From JBJXHG01 sp046160865 (lineage in GTDB: Bacteria; Planctomycetota; UBA1135; GCA-002686595), in NCBI GenBank assembly GCA_046160865.1, contig JBJXHG010000046.1, positions 1-51,648 on the forward strand: 51,648 nt of DNA, given 5' to 3'. The position numbers were made by a program, and so were the translations under genes. Below, piece after piece: positions 7,768-15,725 of this stretch. The notes under the pieces were generated by a model. That model was not told the DNA's origin. It did not search any database and saw only the letters and a list, made by a program, of their open reading frames with translations. Numbering within the stretch: position 1 is the first letter of the stretch; each line of letters begins with the position of its first letter.

Positions 7768-10626
7768 ATGGTGGCGAATCGACTGGCGGGATGGCTCGTG
7801 TGCGCGGCACTCGTCGGCAGCGCACCTTCCTCCGCGGCGCAGTGCTCGACCTGGTCGCCGGGCTTCGCGCTGCAGGACGTCGACAATCACGGCGTGTGGG
7901 CGTTCGAAACGTTCGACGACGGGAGCGGTCCTGCGCTCTTCGCCGCCGGACGCATCCAGAACGCGGGCGGTCTCGCGGTGAACAACATCGCGAAGTGGAA
8001 CGGCGCGCGCTGGTCGACACTCGGACTCGGCATCACGCACACGGGTCCGCAGATCGCGTTGATTTTCGAGCTCCAAGTGTTCGACGACGGCACCGGTCCC
8101 GCGCTGTACGCGGCCGGCTCGTTCACGAACGCCGGGTCCGTCTCCGCGAACAACATCGTGAAGTGGGACGGCAGCGCGTGGTCGCCGCTCGGCGCGGGGG
8201 TGAACGGCAGCGCTGGCGCGCTCGCGATTCACGACGACGGTACCGGGCCGGCGCTCTACGTCGGTGGCACGTTCACGGTCGCGGGCGGCGTGCCCGTGCA
8301 GAACGTCGCGAAGTGGAACGGCGCGAGCTGGAGCGACGTCGGCGGTGGTGCGTGGAATCCGACGGGCGGCGGCGTCGGAGAGTTGATCTCGTTCGACGAC
8401 GGCAGCGGCTCCGCGCTGTACGCGTGCGGCAACTTCACGACGACGGCGAGCGGGCCGGCGAAAGGCATCGCGCGCTGGAACGGCACGACGTGGTCCGAGG
8501 TCGGCGGCGGACTCATGAAGTCGGGCGTTGCCGCATACTCGAGCGTGGGCGTCGTTTGGCATCCGCCCGCGCCTGCCCGTCCGTTGCTCGTGGTCAGCGG
8601 AAGGTTCGACACCGCCGGCGGCGTATCCGCGAACAACATCGCGTCGTGGGACGGCTCGAGCTTCGCGCCGCTCGGCGCCGGAACCGGCAGCTCGTGGGTG
8701 TTCGCGCTCGCGGTGTCGGATCTCGGCTCGAATCACGAGCGCTTGTTCGCCGGTGGCGAATTCGCGCAGTCGATCGATCCGCCGCTGCGGCTCGTCGCGT
8801 GGGACGGCACGAGCTGGTCGAATCCCGGCTTCGTCGGCTGGAACGCCTCCGTCGACTTCGGCCGGATCTTCGGGATGCACGAGCACGACGACGGGACGAA
8901 CGGCCGACGCCTGTACGTGGGCGGCGACTTCAGCATCGATCTCGGCTGGAAGTCGACGGGCATCGTCGCGCTCGATGGCGTCACGACGCACGCGGCGATG
9001 GCGACGGGCAACGGCATCCAGGTCAACAAGTCCGTGACCGCGCTCACGGTGCACGACGACGGCGCGGATCCGGCGTTGATAGCGGGCGGCAATTTCGTGG
9101 GCGTCGCAGGTGGTGTCGCCCCGGGCGTCGCGCGTTGGGATGGCGGCGCTTGGTCGCCGATGGGGAGCGGACTCTTCTCGTTTGGCGCGGACGCCGTGCT
9201 GAGCTTGGCGACCTTCCGTGCCGCCGGCGGCTGTCCGACGCTGTACGCGGGCGGCGCGTTCGCCTACAGCGGCTCCGTGTTGGCGCGCGGCATCGCGCGC
9301 TGGGACGGCGCGCAATGGCAACCGCTCGTCGACGGCGCGAACCCCGGCGTCGTCGGGACGCCGCCCGGGCAGAGCTCGACGGCGCGCGTGCGCGCGCTCG
9401 TGGAGTACGACGACGGAGCCGGTGCACGCTTGTACGCCGCCGGTGTGTTCGCGACCGCCGGCAACTTGAGCGTGCGCAACATCGTGCGCTGGGACGGATC
9501 GCACTGGTCGAGCTGCGGCGACCTGAGCGGCGGCGACGGCGTGTTCGCGATGACCGTGTTCGACGACGCCGGTCCGTCACCGGCGAAGCTGATCGTTGCC
9601 GGTGATCTCGAGCAGGCGTCGTTCGGCGCGAGCAACGTCACGGTCTCGAAGATCGCGAGCTTCGACGGTGTGGCGTACGCGAACGTGGGCACGAATCCTC
9701 CGATCGCGCGAGTCTGGTCGCTCGCCGTGTTCGACGATCACAGCGGCGGCGGCGCAGAGCTCTACGCCGGCGGCGGCGGCTTCCTGTGGAAGCTCGTCGG
9801 TGACACGTGGTTCCCGGTCGGCAATCCCGCGCAGATCGTCGGTCGAGTGCGCGCGCTGGAAGTTCACGACGCGCGCGACGGCACCGGTCCGGCGCTGTAC
9901 GCGGCCCTGGAGAACGACGGTGCGTCGACGCTCTTGCGCTGGGATGGTACGCGCCTCGCTCCATACGGCGGCGATGTCGACGGAACCGTTCACGCGCTGT
10001 CGGGCTTCGATTCGCTCGCGTCGCCCGGCGGCCCGGACCTGTTCATCGGCGGCGAGTTCGAGCGCGCTGACGGCGTCCTCTCGCAGAACATCGCGCGCTG
10101 GAACGGCTGCGCACCGGAAGTCGGAACTCGATTCTGTTTCGGCGACGGCTCGCTTCCGACTCCGTGCCCGTGCTCACCGCCGAACACGGTGCCGAATCCG
10201 AGCGGCGCTGCCGATGCCGGCTGCGCGAACTCGCTTGACCTTGCCGGCGGACGTTTGTGGGCCGACGGCACGCTCGCACCGGATCAGCTGCGCTTCACCG
10301 TGCGCACCGCAGCGTGCTACGGCGGCTTCACGCTTCTCGTGAAGGGCGCAGCCGTCGCGAACGCGGGGATCGCGTCCGGCGACGGGCTGCGTTGTGCGAA
10401 CGGCGCGCTCGTCCGCTTTGGAGGTCACAACGCGGGTACGAACGGCGCGCAGCTCGGTACGTGGACGTATCCGAACGACGTGCAGACGCTCGCCGTGTCG
10501 GCGGTGACGCTGCAGGCGCCGGGACAAGTCGCGTACTACCAGGCGCTGTACCGGAACTCCGCGCCGAACTTCTGCTCGGCGGGCACCTACAACTTGACGA
10601 ACGGAATCGAGATCACGTGGCCGTGA
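7768..10626 (+). CDS. Secreted beta-propeller-like repeat protein with planctomycete C-terminal FCFGDGS block (paralogue of 17041-19794)
   Basis: The product is about 952 residues. A signal peptide (LAGWLVCAALVGSAPSSAAQ) is followed by more than a dozen ~45-60-residue repeats of the type FDDGSGPALYAAGxF..AGG....NIAKWNGxxWSxLG, suggesting one or more beta-propellers. From about residue 785 comes a conserved block (FCFGDGS, TPCPC, PSGAADAGCANS) and a Cys-containing tail (QALYRN, FCSAGTYNLTNG). Probably cell-surface or secreted; binding partner unknown. ATG 7768 has GTGAGGA 5 nt upstream; GTG 7756 lies on that Shine-Dalgarno and is less likely. TATACT at 7716-7721 may be a -10. The stop codon touches a long palindromic repeat. 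A distant paralogue faces it 6.4 kb away. Confidence 0.78.
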   Translation: MVANRLAGWLVCAALVGSAPSSAAQCSTWSPGFALQDVDNHGVWAFETFDDGSGPALFAAGRIQNAGGLAVNNIAKWNGARWSTLGLGITHTGPQIALIFELQVFDDGTGPALYAAGSFTNAGSVSANNIVKWDGSAWSPLGAGVNGSAGALAIHDDGTGPALYVGGTFTVAGGVPVQNVAKWNGASWSDVGGGAWNPTGGGVGELISFDDGSGSALYACGNFTTTASGPAKGIARWNGTTWSEVGGGLMKSGVAAYSSVGVVWHPPAPARPLLVVSGRFDTAGGVSANNIASWDGSSFAPLGAGTGSSWVFALAVSDLGSNHERLFAGGEFAQSIDPPLRLVAWDGTSWSNPGFVGWNASVDFGRIFGMHEHDDGTNGRRLYVGGDFSIDLGWKSTGIVALDGVTTHAAMATGNGIQVNKSVTALTVHDDGADPALIAGGNFVGVAGGVAPGVARWDGGAWSPMGSGLFSFGADAVLSLATFRAAGGCPTLYAGGAFAYSGSVLARGIARWDGAQWQPLVDGANPGVVGTPPGQSSTARVRALVEYDDGAGARLYAAGVFATAGNLSVRNIVRWDGSHWSSCGDLSGGDGVFAMTVFDDAGPSPAKLIVAGDLEQASFGASNVTVSKIASFDGVAYANVGTNPPIARVWSLAVFDDHSGGGAELYAGGGGFLWKLVGDTWFPVGNPAQIVGRVRALEVHDARDGTGPALYAALENDGASTLLRWDGTRLAPYGGDVDGTVHALSGFDSLASPGGPDLFIGGEFERADGVLSQNIARWNGCAPEVGTRFCFGDGSLPTPCPCSPPNTVPNPSGAADAGCANSLDLAGGRLWADGTLAPDQLRFTVRTAACYGGFTLLVKGAAVANAGIASGDGLRCANGALVRFGGHNAGTNGAQLGTWTYPNDVQTLAVSAVTLQAPGQVAYYQALYRNSAPNFCSAGTYNLTNGIEITWP

Positions 10627-10802
10627 GCCCGCATTTCTCACCACGTCGGTCGCGAGGTTGCGCCAGCGGGTTCGGAGCAAGGCGTTGCATCGGAATCGAA
10701 CGCAGCTGACCTCGTTGGTCAGCGAGGATCGATTCCGATTCAACAACGCAGCGTCGAACGAGTTGGCGCGACCGCACCAGGACGTGGTGAGAAGTGCGGG
10801 CT
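10626..10802. repeat. Palindromic element A (177 bp) between convergent genes
   Basis: Outer arms 10626-10647 and 10781-10802 pair in 21 of 22 positions (ACGTGGTGAGAA core). Inside are a second pair (GCGTTGCATCGGAATCG against GATTCCGATTCAACAACGC) and a central hairpin with stem GCTGACC (10705-10711), loop TCGTT and GGTCAGC (10717-10723). The outer arms touch the stop codons of both convergent neighbours. An inverted, shorter copy lies at 16901-17030. It could be a bidirectional terminator, a mobile palindrome (MITE-like) or both; no T-tract or transposase is seen. Confidence 0.85.
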
Positions 10803-11781
10803 AGGCCCGTGACGTCTGCCAGCACGCGCGCACGCCGTCCGTGAGCGCGACGGTCGGCCGGAAGCCGAGCGCCGTGAGCTTCGTCACGTCGGGGACGCGG
10901 CGCGACACGGAACCCGGCGGCGCGGGACGCTCGTCGATGCGCGGCCGATGTCCGGTGACGTCGAAGACGACGCGCGCGAGGTCAGCGATCTTCGTCTCGA
11001 TCTCCGCGCCGATGTTGTACGTGCCGCCAGCGCCACGGCGTCCCGCGTCGAGCACGATGCGCAGCGCGCGGCCGGCGTCCTCGACGTACAGGAACGAGCG
11101 CGTTTGGTCGCTGCCGAAGATCGGGAACGGATCGTCGCGGCGCTTGCAGCGCGCGAGGAACTCGGGGATCACGTGCGTCGGGCCCATGCGCGGGCCGTAG
11201 ATGTTGTGGAAGCGCACGACGACCGGTGTGAACGCTCCGTCGCGCGCAGCGGCGAAGACCGCCGACTCGCCGGCGATCTTGCTCGCGGCGTAGCTCCAAC
11301 GCGGCAGCGCGATGTCGTCGATCGAGAGGAGCACGTCCTCGCCCGTCGGCACGCGCGCGAAGCCGTGCTCGACACTGCTCGCGTAGTTCTCGCTCGACGA
11401 CGCGAAGAGCACGGTCTTCGGGCGCACGTCGCGCGCGAGCGCGAGCACGTTCAGCGTGCTGCGCAAGTTGACGTCGATCGTCTCCCACGGGTGATCGGTC
11501 ACGTAGCGCACGCCGACGATCGCCGCGAGGTGGAAGAACGAGTCGAACGCGCCGCCGCGCGTGAGCGCCGCGTCGCCGGCGAGCGGATGCTCGCGCGCGA
11601 GGTCGAGCTTGCGCACGTCGAGCTGTTGCGCGTGCGCACGCGCGAGCGCTTCCAAGTCCTCGAACCCGCCCTTGCGGCCGTCGTCGACGGCGAGCACGTG
11701 GTCGCCGGCTTGCAGGAGCTGTTGCGTCAGCTCGAAGCCGATGACGCCCGCCGCGCCGGTGACGAGATGACGCGCGCTCAC
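10801..11781 (-). CDS. NAD-dependent nucleotide-sugar epimerase/dehydratase (extended SDR)
   Basis: The 326-residue protein begins at GTG and has the Rossmann motif VTGAAGVIG (7-15), acidic VDDG after strand 2, FASSSENYA and the catalytic Y164-x3-K168 (WSYAASK). The active-site loop RFHNIYGPRMGP and the late TYNIG segment match UDP-glucose 4-epimerase / UDP-glucuronate decarboxylase relatives. Exact substrate not assignable; the dehydrogenase upstream makes a UDP-uronic acid plausible. GTG overlaps the dehydrogenase stop by 4 nt (GTGA), so it is the last gene of a coupled three-gene operon. Its TAG stop lies in the arm of palindromic element A. Confidence 0.88.
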   Translation of the reverse strand: MSARHLVTGAAGVIGFELTQQLLQAGDHVLAVDDGRKGGFEDLEALARAHAQQLDVRKLDLAREHPLAGDAALTRGGAFDSFFHLAAIVGVRYVTDHPWETIDVNLRSTLNVLALARDVRPKTVLFASSSENYASSVEHGFARVPTGEDVLLSIDDIALPRWSYAASKIAGESAVFAAARDGAFTPVVVRFHNIYGPRMGPTHVIPEFLARCKRRDDPFPIFGSDQTRSFLYVEDAGRALRIVLDAGRRGAGGTYNIGAEIETKIADLARVVFDVTGHRPRIDERPAPPGSVSRRVPDVTKLTALGFRPTVALTDGVRACWQTSRA

Positions 11782-13265
11782 GTCGCTTTCGCGCTGGAAA
11801 CAGGGGGCACGTCGCCGCGGCCGAAGACCTCGACCTTCACGCCGCGGCGTAAGAGCTCGCCCGTGATCGCGTCGCCGATCTGATCCCACGGATCGACGAC
11901 GAGCGCGCCTTGCCCGAGCGCTTCGACGAGCCGCGGCGCGACGCTCTGCTTGTACTGCGCGTCCGGCAAGCAGATCACGACGAGGTCCGCGCCGGTGAGC
12001 GCGGCGCCGACGTCCGTGAAGAGCGGCACTTGCGGGAACTCCTCCCAATGATCGACGAGCGGATCGAACGCGCGCACCTTCACGCCGCGCTCCATCAACG
12101 CGCGTGCGACGATCTCGGTGGGGGAGCTGCGCGTGTCGGCGACGCCCGGGCGGTACGTGACGCCGAACAGCGCCGCCGTGCGGCCGGCCAGGCGCGCGCC
12201 GAAGTGGCGCTCGACGAGATGCACCGCGCGCAGCGGCATCTTCTCGTTCGTCAGGATCGCGCGGCGCGAGAACGGCAGCGCGGCGTCGATCCCGAGCAGC
12301 GACTGCGCGCCGAACGCGGCCAGCAGCGCGTCTTTCGTCAGGCAATAGCCGCCGACGCCGAGGCCCGGCAGCATCATGTTGTCGTGCGTGCCCTTGCGCA
12401 CGCGGATCGAGCGCACGACGTCGAACAAGTCGACGCCGGAATCTTCGGCCAGGCGGGCCCACTCCTCGATGAACGCGATGTTCGTCGCGCGGTAGCTGTT
12501 CTCGAGCAGCTTCGACATCTCGGCGGCGCGCGTCGATTTATGGCGCCACAGCGGAAAGTTCGCGACGTCGACGTACTTCGAGAGGAAGTCGCGCGCGCCG
12601 TCGGCGCTGCGTGCGTCGATGCCCGCGTACGCGCGCCAGTAGCGATTGACCGAGTCGAGGTAGTCGGGGCCGGGCATCACGCGCTCGTAGCAATACGCGA
12701 GGCGTGGCGGCGCCGCCTGCACGTCGACGCCTTGGCTCGTCTGTCCGTCGCACAGCGCGGGATACAGCACGCGGTCGCACATCCCGATCGGCAACGTGCT
12801 CTCGATGCAGACGAGCGTGCCGGGACGCATGTGACGCCCGACCGTGCGCATCGCGACGGCATAGCCTTCGGTCGGAACGGTGATCTCGTCCGCTTGGCCG
12901 GCCTTGCGCACGACGTCGAGCTGGATGCACGACACGACGACGGCACCGAGCGCGATCGACGCCGGATCGGTGCTCGCGACGAGATTCTTCGAGCCCGTGA
13001 CCGCGGCGTTGACGACGCGCTCCAAGCTCTCGTCGGAGGCGTAGGTCGGCGGACGGCCGGCGTTCATGCGCTCGACTTTCTCGCGTCCGGCCGGCGTGTC
13101 CTGGTCGATGCCGATCACGAAGAACGTCGGCTTGCCGCCCGTCTGCGTGCGCGCCAGGTTCGCGGCGACGGCGGTGCCGACGAAGCCGAGTCCGAGGACG
13201 ACGATGATCTCCTGGCCTTGTGCGCGCGCCGAGGCCACGCGCGCTTCGAGGTCGCTTCGCTTCAC
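11778..13265 (-). CDS. UDP-glucose/GDP-mannose dehydrogenase family (nucleotide-sugar 6-dehydrogenase)
   Basis: The 495-residue protein begins at GTG (KRSDLE...). It shows the NAD-binding VLGLGFVGTAVAANLA near residue 25, the central-domain helix ENSYRATNIAFIEEWA, the catalytic-Cys loop GLGVGGYCLTKD and the C-terminal UDP-binding domain (GVTYRPGVADTRSSP, FDPLVDHW). The family oxidises the C6 hydroxyl of a nucleotide sugar to a carboxylate in two NAD-dependent steps. It is somewhat longer than typical members (~430), with an extended first Rossmann domain. Both ends overlap neighbours by 4 nt (GTGA), so it is translationally coupled to the GT2 gene upstream and the epimerase downstream. Confidence 0.9.
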   Translation of the reverse strand: MKRSDLEARVASARAQGQEIIVVLGLGFVGTAVAANLARTQTGGKPTFFVIGIDQDTPAGREKVERMNAGRPPTYASDESLERVVNAAVTGSKNLVASTDPASIALGAVVVSCIQLDVVRKAGQADEITVPTEGYAVAMRTVGRHMRPGTLVCIESTLPIGMCDRVLYPALCDGQTSQGVDVQAAPPRLAYCYERVMPGPDYLDSVNRYWRAYAGIDARSADGARDFLSKYVDVANFPLWRHKSTRAAEMSKLLENSYRATNIAFIEEWARLAEDSGVDLFDVVRSIRVRKGTHDNMMLPGLGVGGYCLTKDALLAAFGAQSLLGIDAALPFSRRAILTNEKMPLRAVHLVERHFGARLAGRTAALFGVTYRPGVADTRSSPTEIVARALMERGVKVRAFDPLVDHWEEFPQVPLFTDVGAALTGADLVVICLPDAQYKQSVAPRLVEALGQGALVVDPWDQIGDAITGELLRRGVKVEVFGRGDVPPVSSAKAT

Positions 13266-13951
13266 GCTCGCTCCAGACCCAGCTTCAAGCGGATGCCGGT
13301 CTTCACTTTGTACCAGCCGACTTTGAACCCATCCCACACCGTGACACCCTTCACCGCGAAGGGCACGTGGATCGGAACCTCGACGATGCGCAGCCCTTTG
13401 TGCAGCGACTTCATCATCAGCTCGCTCTCGATCTCGTAGCCGCGCGAGACGAGCGGGATCTCGAAGAGCACTTCGGCCAGGAACGCGCGGTAGCCGGTCT
13501 CCGTGTCGGAGAGCCACCGGCCGGTGACGGCGAACGACAAGAGTCGCAGCCCGTAGTTGCCGAACTTGTTGATCGTCGACGTGCGCAGCGTGCCGAGCAT
13601 GCGCGAGCCCGACACGAGCTCCGCGCGGCCGTCGATCAGCGGTGCGAGCATCACGGGGATCTCCTCGGGCAAGTGCTGTCCGTCGGAGTCCATCAGGATC
13701 ACGATGCCCGCGTCGAGCCGGCGCGCCTCGCGGATGCCCTTGATGATCGCGTAGCCCTTGCCGCGCACGGCTTCGGGCTCGGGCACGACCGCGCCGGCGT
13801 CGCGCGCGGCCTGGCCCGTCGCGTCGCGCGAGCCGTCGGCGGTCACGATGACCTCGTCGACGAAGGGCTTCGTGCGACGAATGATCTCGGCGATCGAGGA
13901 CTCCAGGTTGTACGCGGGGAGGATCGCTACAACTTTTCGACGGCTCTGCAC
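13262..13951 (-). CDS. Family 2 glycosyltransferase, dolichyl-phosphate-mannose-synthase type
   Basis: The 229-residue GT-A enzyme opens with KVVAILPAYNLESSIAEII, then VIVTADGSRD and the metal-binding ILMDSDGQHLPEEI. GYRAFLAEVL and SRGYEIESELMMK match DPM1/polyprenyl-phosphate sugar transferases. There are no membrane segments. It is expected to move a sugar from a nucleotide donor to a lipid or glycan acceptor. GTG 13951 is chosen because TATCCT lies 9 nt upstream; GTG 13978 would add nine residues (RRPYPPQA). It heads the operon with the dehydrogenase and epimerase, coupled by a 4-nt overlap. Confidence 0.87.
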   Translation of the reverse strand: MQSRRKVVAILPAYNLESSIAEIIRRTKPFVDEVIVTADGSRDATGQAARDAGAVVPEPEAVRGKGYAIIKGIREARRLDAGIVILMDSDGQHLPEEIPVMLAPLIDGRAELVSGSRMLGTLRTSTINKFGNYGLRLLSFAVTGRWLSDTETGYRAFLAEVLFEIPLVSRGYEIESELMMKSLHKGLRIVEVPIHVPFAVKGVTVWDGFKVGWYKVKTGIRLKLGLERA

Positions 13952-13960
13952 AGCCTGGGG

Positions 13961-13966
13961 AGGATA
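13961..13966 (-). promoter_or_regulatory. Putative -10 hexamer TATCCT for the GT2-dehydrogenase-epimerase operon
   Basis: Read on the minus strand, TATCCT ends 9 nt before GTG 13951. If it is a -10, the transcript has at most about a 2-3-nt leader. It argues for GTG 13951 over the upstream GTG 13978, which would lie upstream of the promoter. Confidence 0.4.
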
Positions 13967-14017
13967 GGGTCGACGCACGCCGATCGCCAGACCCGCGGGC
14001 CCTCGAGTGGGTGCGCG

Positions 14018-14437
14018 TCAGCGATCGCGGCGCGTCTCGACGTCATCGGCGGCACTCGGATTTCCCGCGTCCGCGTCGTCGTCCGCCACCGGTTCCTTCC
14101 ACGCGCCGACGAGGAACACGATGCCGACCGACGCGGCGAGGAACAGCCCGAGCTCCGTGATGTCGGTCGCGTCGGACAGCTCGAACGAGATCTTCGGCGT
14201 CATCACGAAGTACGTCATGGCGAGGGCGCCCCACGCCGCGCACTGCAAGCCGCCAAAGCGGCCGAGCCACGAGGTCGCGGCGAGCACGGACAAGAGGAAC
14301 AGCACGGATTCCGGCCGCGAACCGAGCGCGCCGCGCAGGCTGAACTGCACGAGCAGCGCGCCGGCCGACAGCGCGAGCGGCGCGCACACGCGCAACCACA
14401 TCGGCGGACGCCGAATCCATAGGGGAAGTCGTTTCAT
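14018..14437 (-). CDS. Stand-alone DUF4118 (KdpD-type four-helix) membrane protein
   Basis: The 139-residue product resembles the DUF4118 domain that forms the membrane part of KdpD-like sensor kinases: MWLRVCAPLALSAGALLVQF, then SVLFLLSVLAATSWLGRFGGLQCAAWGALAMTYFVMTPKISF, then a last helix GLFLAASVGIVFLVGAW. It ends in an acidic tail (DDDADAGNPSAADD). No histidine kinase or USP domain is attached or adjacent. Role unknown; it may interact with a partner kinase elsewhere. It is divergent from the permease genes and has a recognisable promoter upstream. Confidence 0.72.
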   Translation of the reverse strand: MKRLPLWIRRPPMWLRVCAPLALSAGALLVQFSLRGALGSRPESVLFLLSVLAATSWLGRFGGLQCAAWGALAMTYFVMTPKISFELSDATDITELGLFLAASVGIVFLVGAWKEPVADDDADAGNPSAADDVETRRDR

Positions 14438-14449
14438 CGTCGTTCGGCG

Positions 14450-14479
14450 ATTTTATGGCCCCGACGACAATACGAACAA
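14450..14479 (-). promoter_or_regulatory. Sigma70-like promoter for the DUF4118 gene
   Basis: On the minus strand TTGTTC (14474-14479) and TAAAAT (14450-14455) are separated by 18 bp, and the -10 ends 12 nt before ATG 14437. This is the best match to a housekeeping -35/-10 pair in the window and lies in a locally A/T-richer patch. Confidence 0.5.
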
Positions 14480-14536
14480 AGACTGGAAATCGGTTCAGTG
14501 ATCGGCCGCGCGCTTTTCGGCGCCCAGCGCGCGCAC

Positions 14537-14542
14537 TACCCT
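14537..14542 (+). promoter_or_regulatory. Putative -10 hexamer TACCCT for the permease pair
   Basis: TACCCT ends 10 nt before ATG 14553, with no Shine-Dalgarno between. It gives the permease pair its own promoter, separate from the adaptor/ATPase operon at 3932-6042. Confidence 0.35.
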
Positions 14543-14552
14543 GGTCGCCTCG

Positions 14553-15722
14553 ATGCTCCCGCTGCGCCTGATCCGCCGGAACCTCTTCAAGCACGGCATC
14601 CGCTCGACGTTGACCGTCGGCTCGATCGCGATCGCGGTCTTCTTGCTGTGCGTGCTGCGCGCGCTCGTCGTCTCGCTCGACGCCGGCGTGCGCGAAGCGG
14701 CGATCAACCGCTTGATCGTGCAGTCGTCGGTCAGCTTGTTCGTCTACCTGCCGCAGTCGTACGAGCCGAAGCTGCGCGAGGTCGAGGGCGTCGAGGACGT
14801 GGTGAGCTGGAACTGGTTCGGCGGCTACTACCAAGACCAGTCGAACTTCTTCGGGCAGTTCGCAACGGATGCCGACGCGCTGCTCACGATCTACCCCGAG
14901 ATCGAGATCATCGACGGATCGCGCGAAGCGTTCGTGAACGACCGGCGCGCGTGCTTGATCGGCGAGGCGACGGCGAAGAAGTTCGGCTTCGAGGTCGGCG
15001 AGACGGTGCCGATCGTCGGCACGCTGTTCCCGCGCCTCGACAAGACGCCGTGGGAGTTCGTCGTCGGCGGCATCTACCGCTCGAAGAAGAGCACCGTCGA
15101 CAATGCGACGCTCTTCTTCCACTTCGACTACTTGGAAAAGGCGCTCGAATCCGGCGAGGCAGGCGGCCCGCAAGGCGTCGGCCTCTACGTGATGAAGATC
15201 CGGCCCGGCGCGGACACGACCGCGATCATGTCGGAGACCGACGCCCTGTTCGAGAACGGTCCGCAGCGCGTGCAGACGACGACCGAGGCCGAGTTCCAAG
15301 CGCAGTTCGTGTCGATGGTCGGCAACGTGCCGCTCTTCGTCGCGTCGATCGGCACGGGCGTCTTGATCGCGATCCTGCTCGCGTCGCTCAACACGATGCT
15401 GATGGCGGCGCGCGAGCAGACGCGCGACGTCGGCGTGCTCAAAGCGCTCGGCTTCACCGACGGCACCGTCTTCGGCGTGATGCTGCTCCAGTCGCTCTTC
15501 TTGTGCGGGACCGGCGGGCTGATCGGCCTGTTCCTCGCCAAGCTCTTCGAGCCCGTTTTCCAGGCCACGCTCGGCACGTACTTCCCCGGCTACGCCGTGA
15601 CGGGCGAGATCCTGATCACCGGCTTGGTCCTCACACTCGGCGTCGGCCTCGTGGCCGGCATCGCGCCCGCGCTCGCCGCGCGCAGCTTGAACCCCGTGAG
15701 CGCGCTGCGCGCAACGGCCTGA
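14553..15722 (+). CDS. FtsX-like ABC permease (MacB type), first of a pair
   Basis: The 389-residue protein has the MacB/FtsX layout: N-terminal helix after LPLRLIRRNLFKHGIRSTLTVGSIAIAVFLLCVLRAL, a ~230-residue extracytoplasmic MacB-PCD-like domain (about 45-260) and three C-terminal helices in an FtsX domain (LFVASIGTGVLIAILLASLNTMLMAAREQTRDVGVLKALGF...). It lacks an ATPase of its own. Four nt separate it from a second permease, so they probably form a heterodimer. The HlyD adaptor and MacB-type ATPase 8.5 kb upstream on the same strand are the likely partners. Confidence 0.88.
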   Translation: MLPLRLIRRNLFKHGIRSTLTVGSIAIAVFLLCVLRALVVSLDAGVREAAINRLIVQSSVSLFVYLPQSYEPKLREVEGVEDVVSWNWFGGYYQDQSNFFGQFATDADALLTIYPEIEIIDGSREAFVNDRRACLIGEATAKKFGFEVGETVPIVGTLFPRLDKTPWEFVVGGIYRSKKSTVDNATLFFHFDYLEKALESGEAGGPQGVGLYVMKIRPGADTTAIMSETDALFENGPQRVQTTTEAEFQAQFVSMVGNVPLFVASIGTGVLIAILLASLNTMLMAAREQTRDVGVLKALGFTDGTVFGVMLLQSLFLCGTGGLIGLFLAKLFEPVFQATLGTYFPGYAVTGEILITGLVLTLGVGLVAGIAPALAARSLNPVSALRATA

Positions 15723-15725
15723 TCT

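Noticed and set aside
7573..9504. Minus-strand extension of the SGNH-like frame to 1128 codons
   Set aside because: It runs antisense through the propeller gene, has no motifs, and the signal peptide at 7572 marks the true start.
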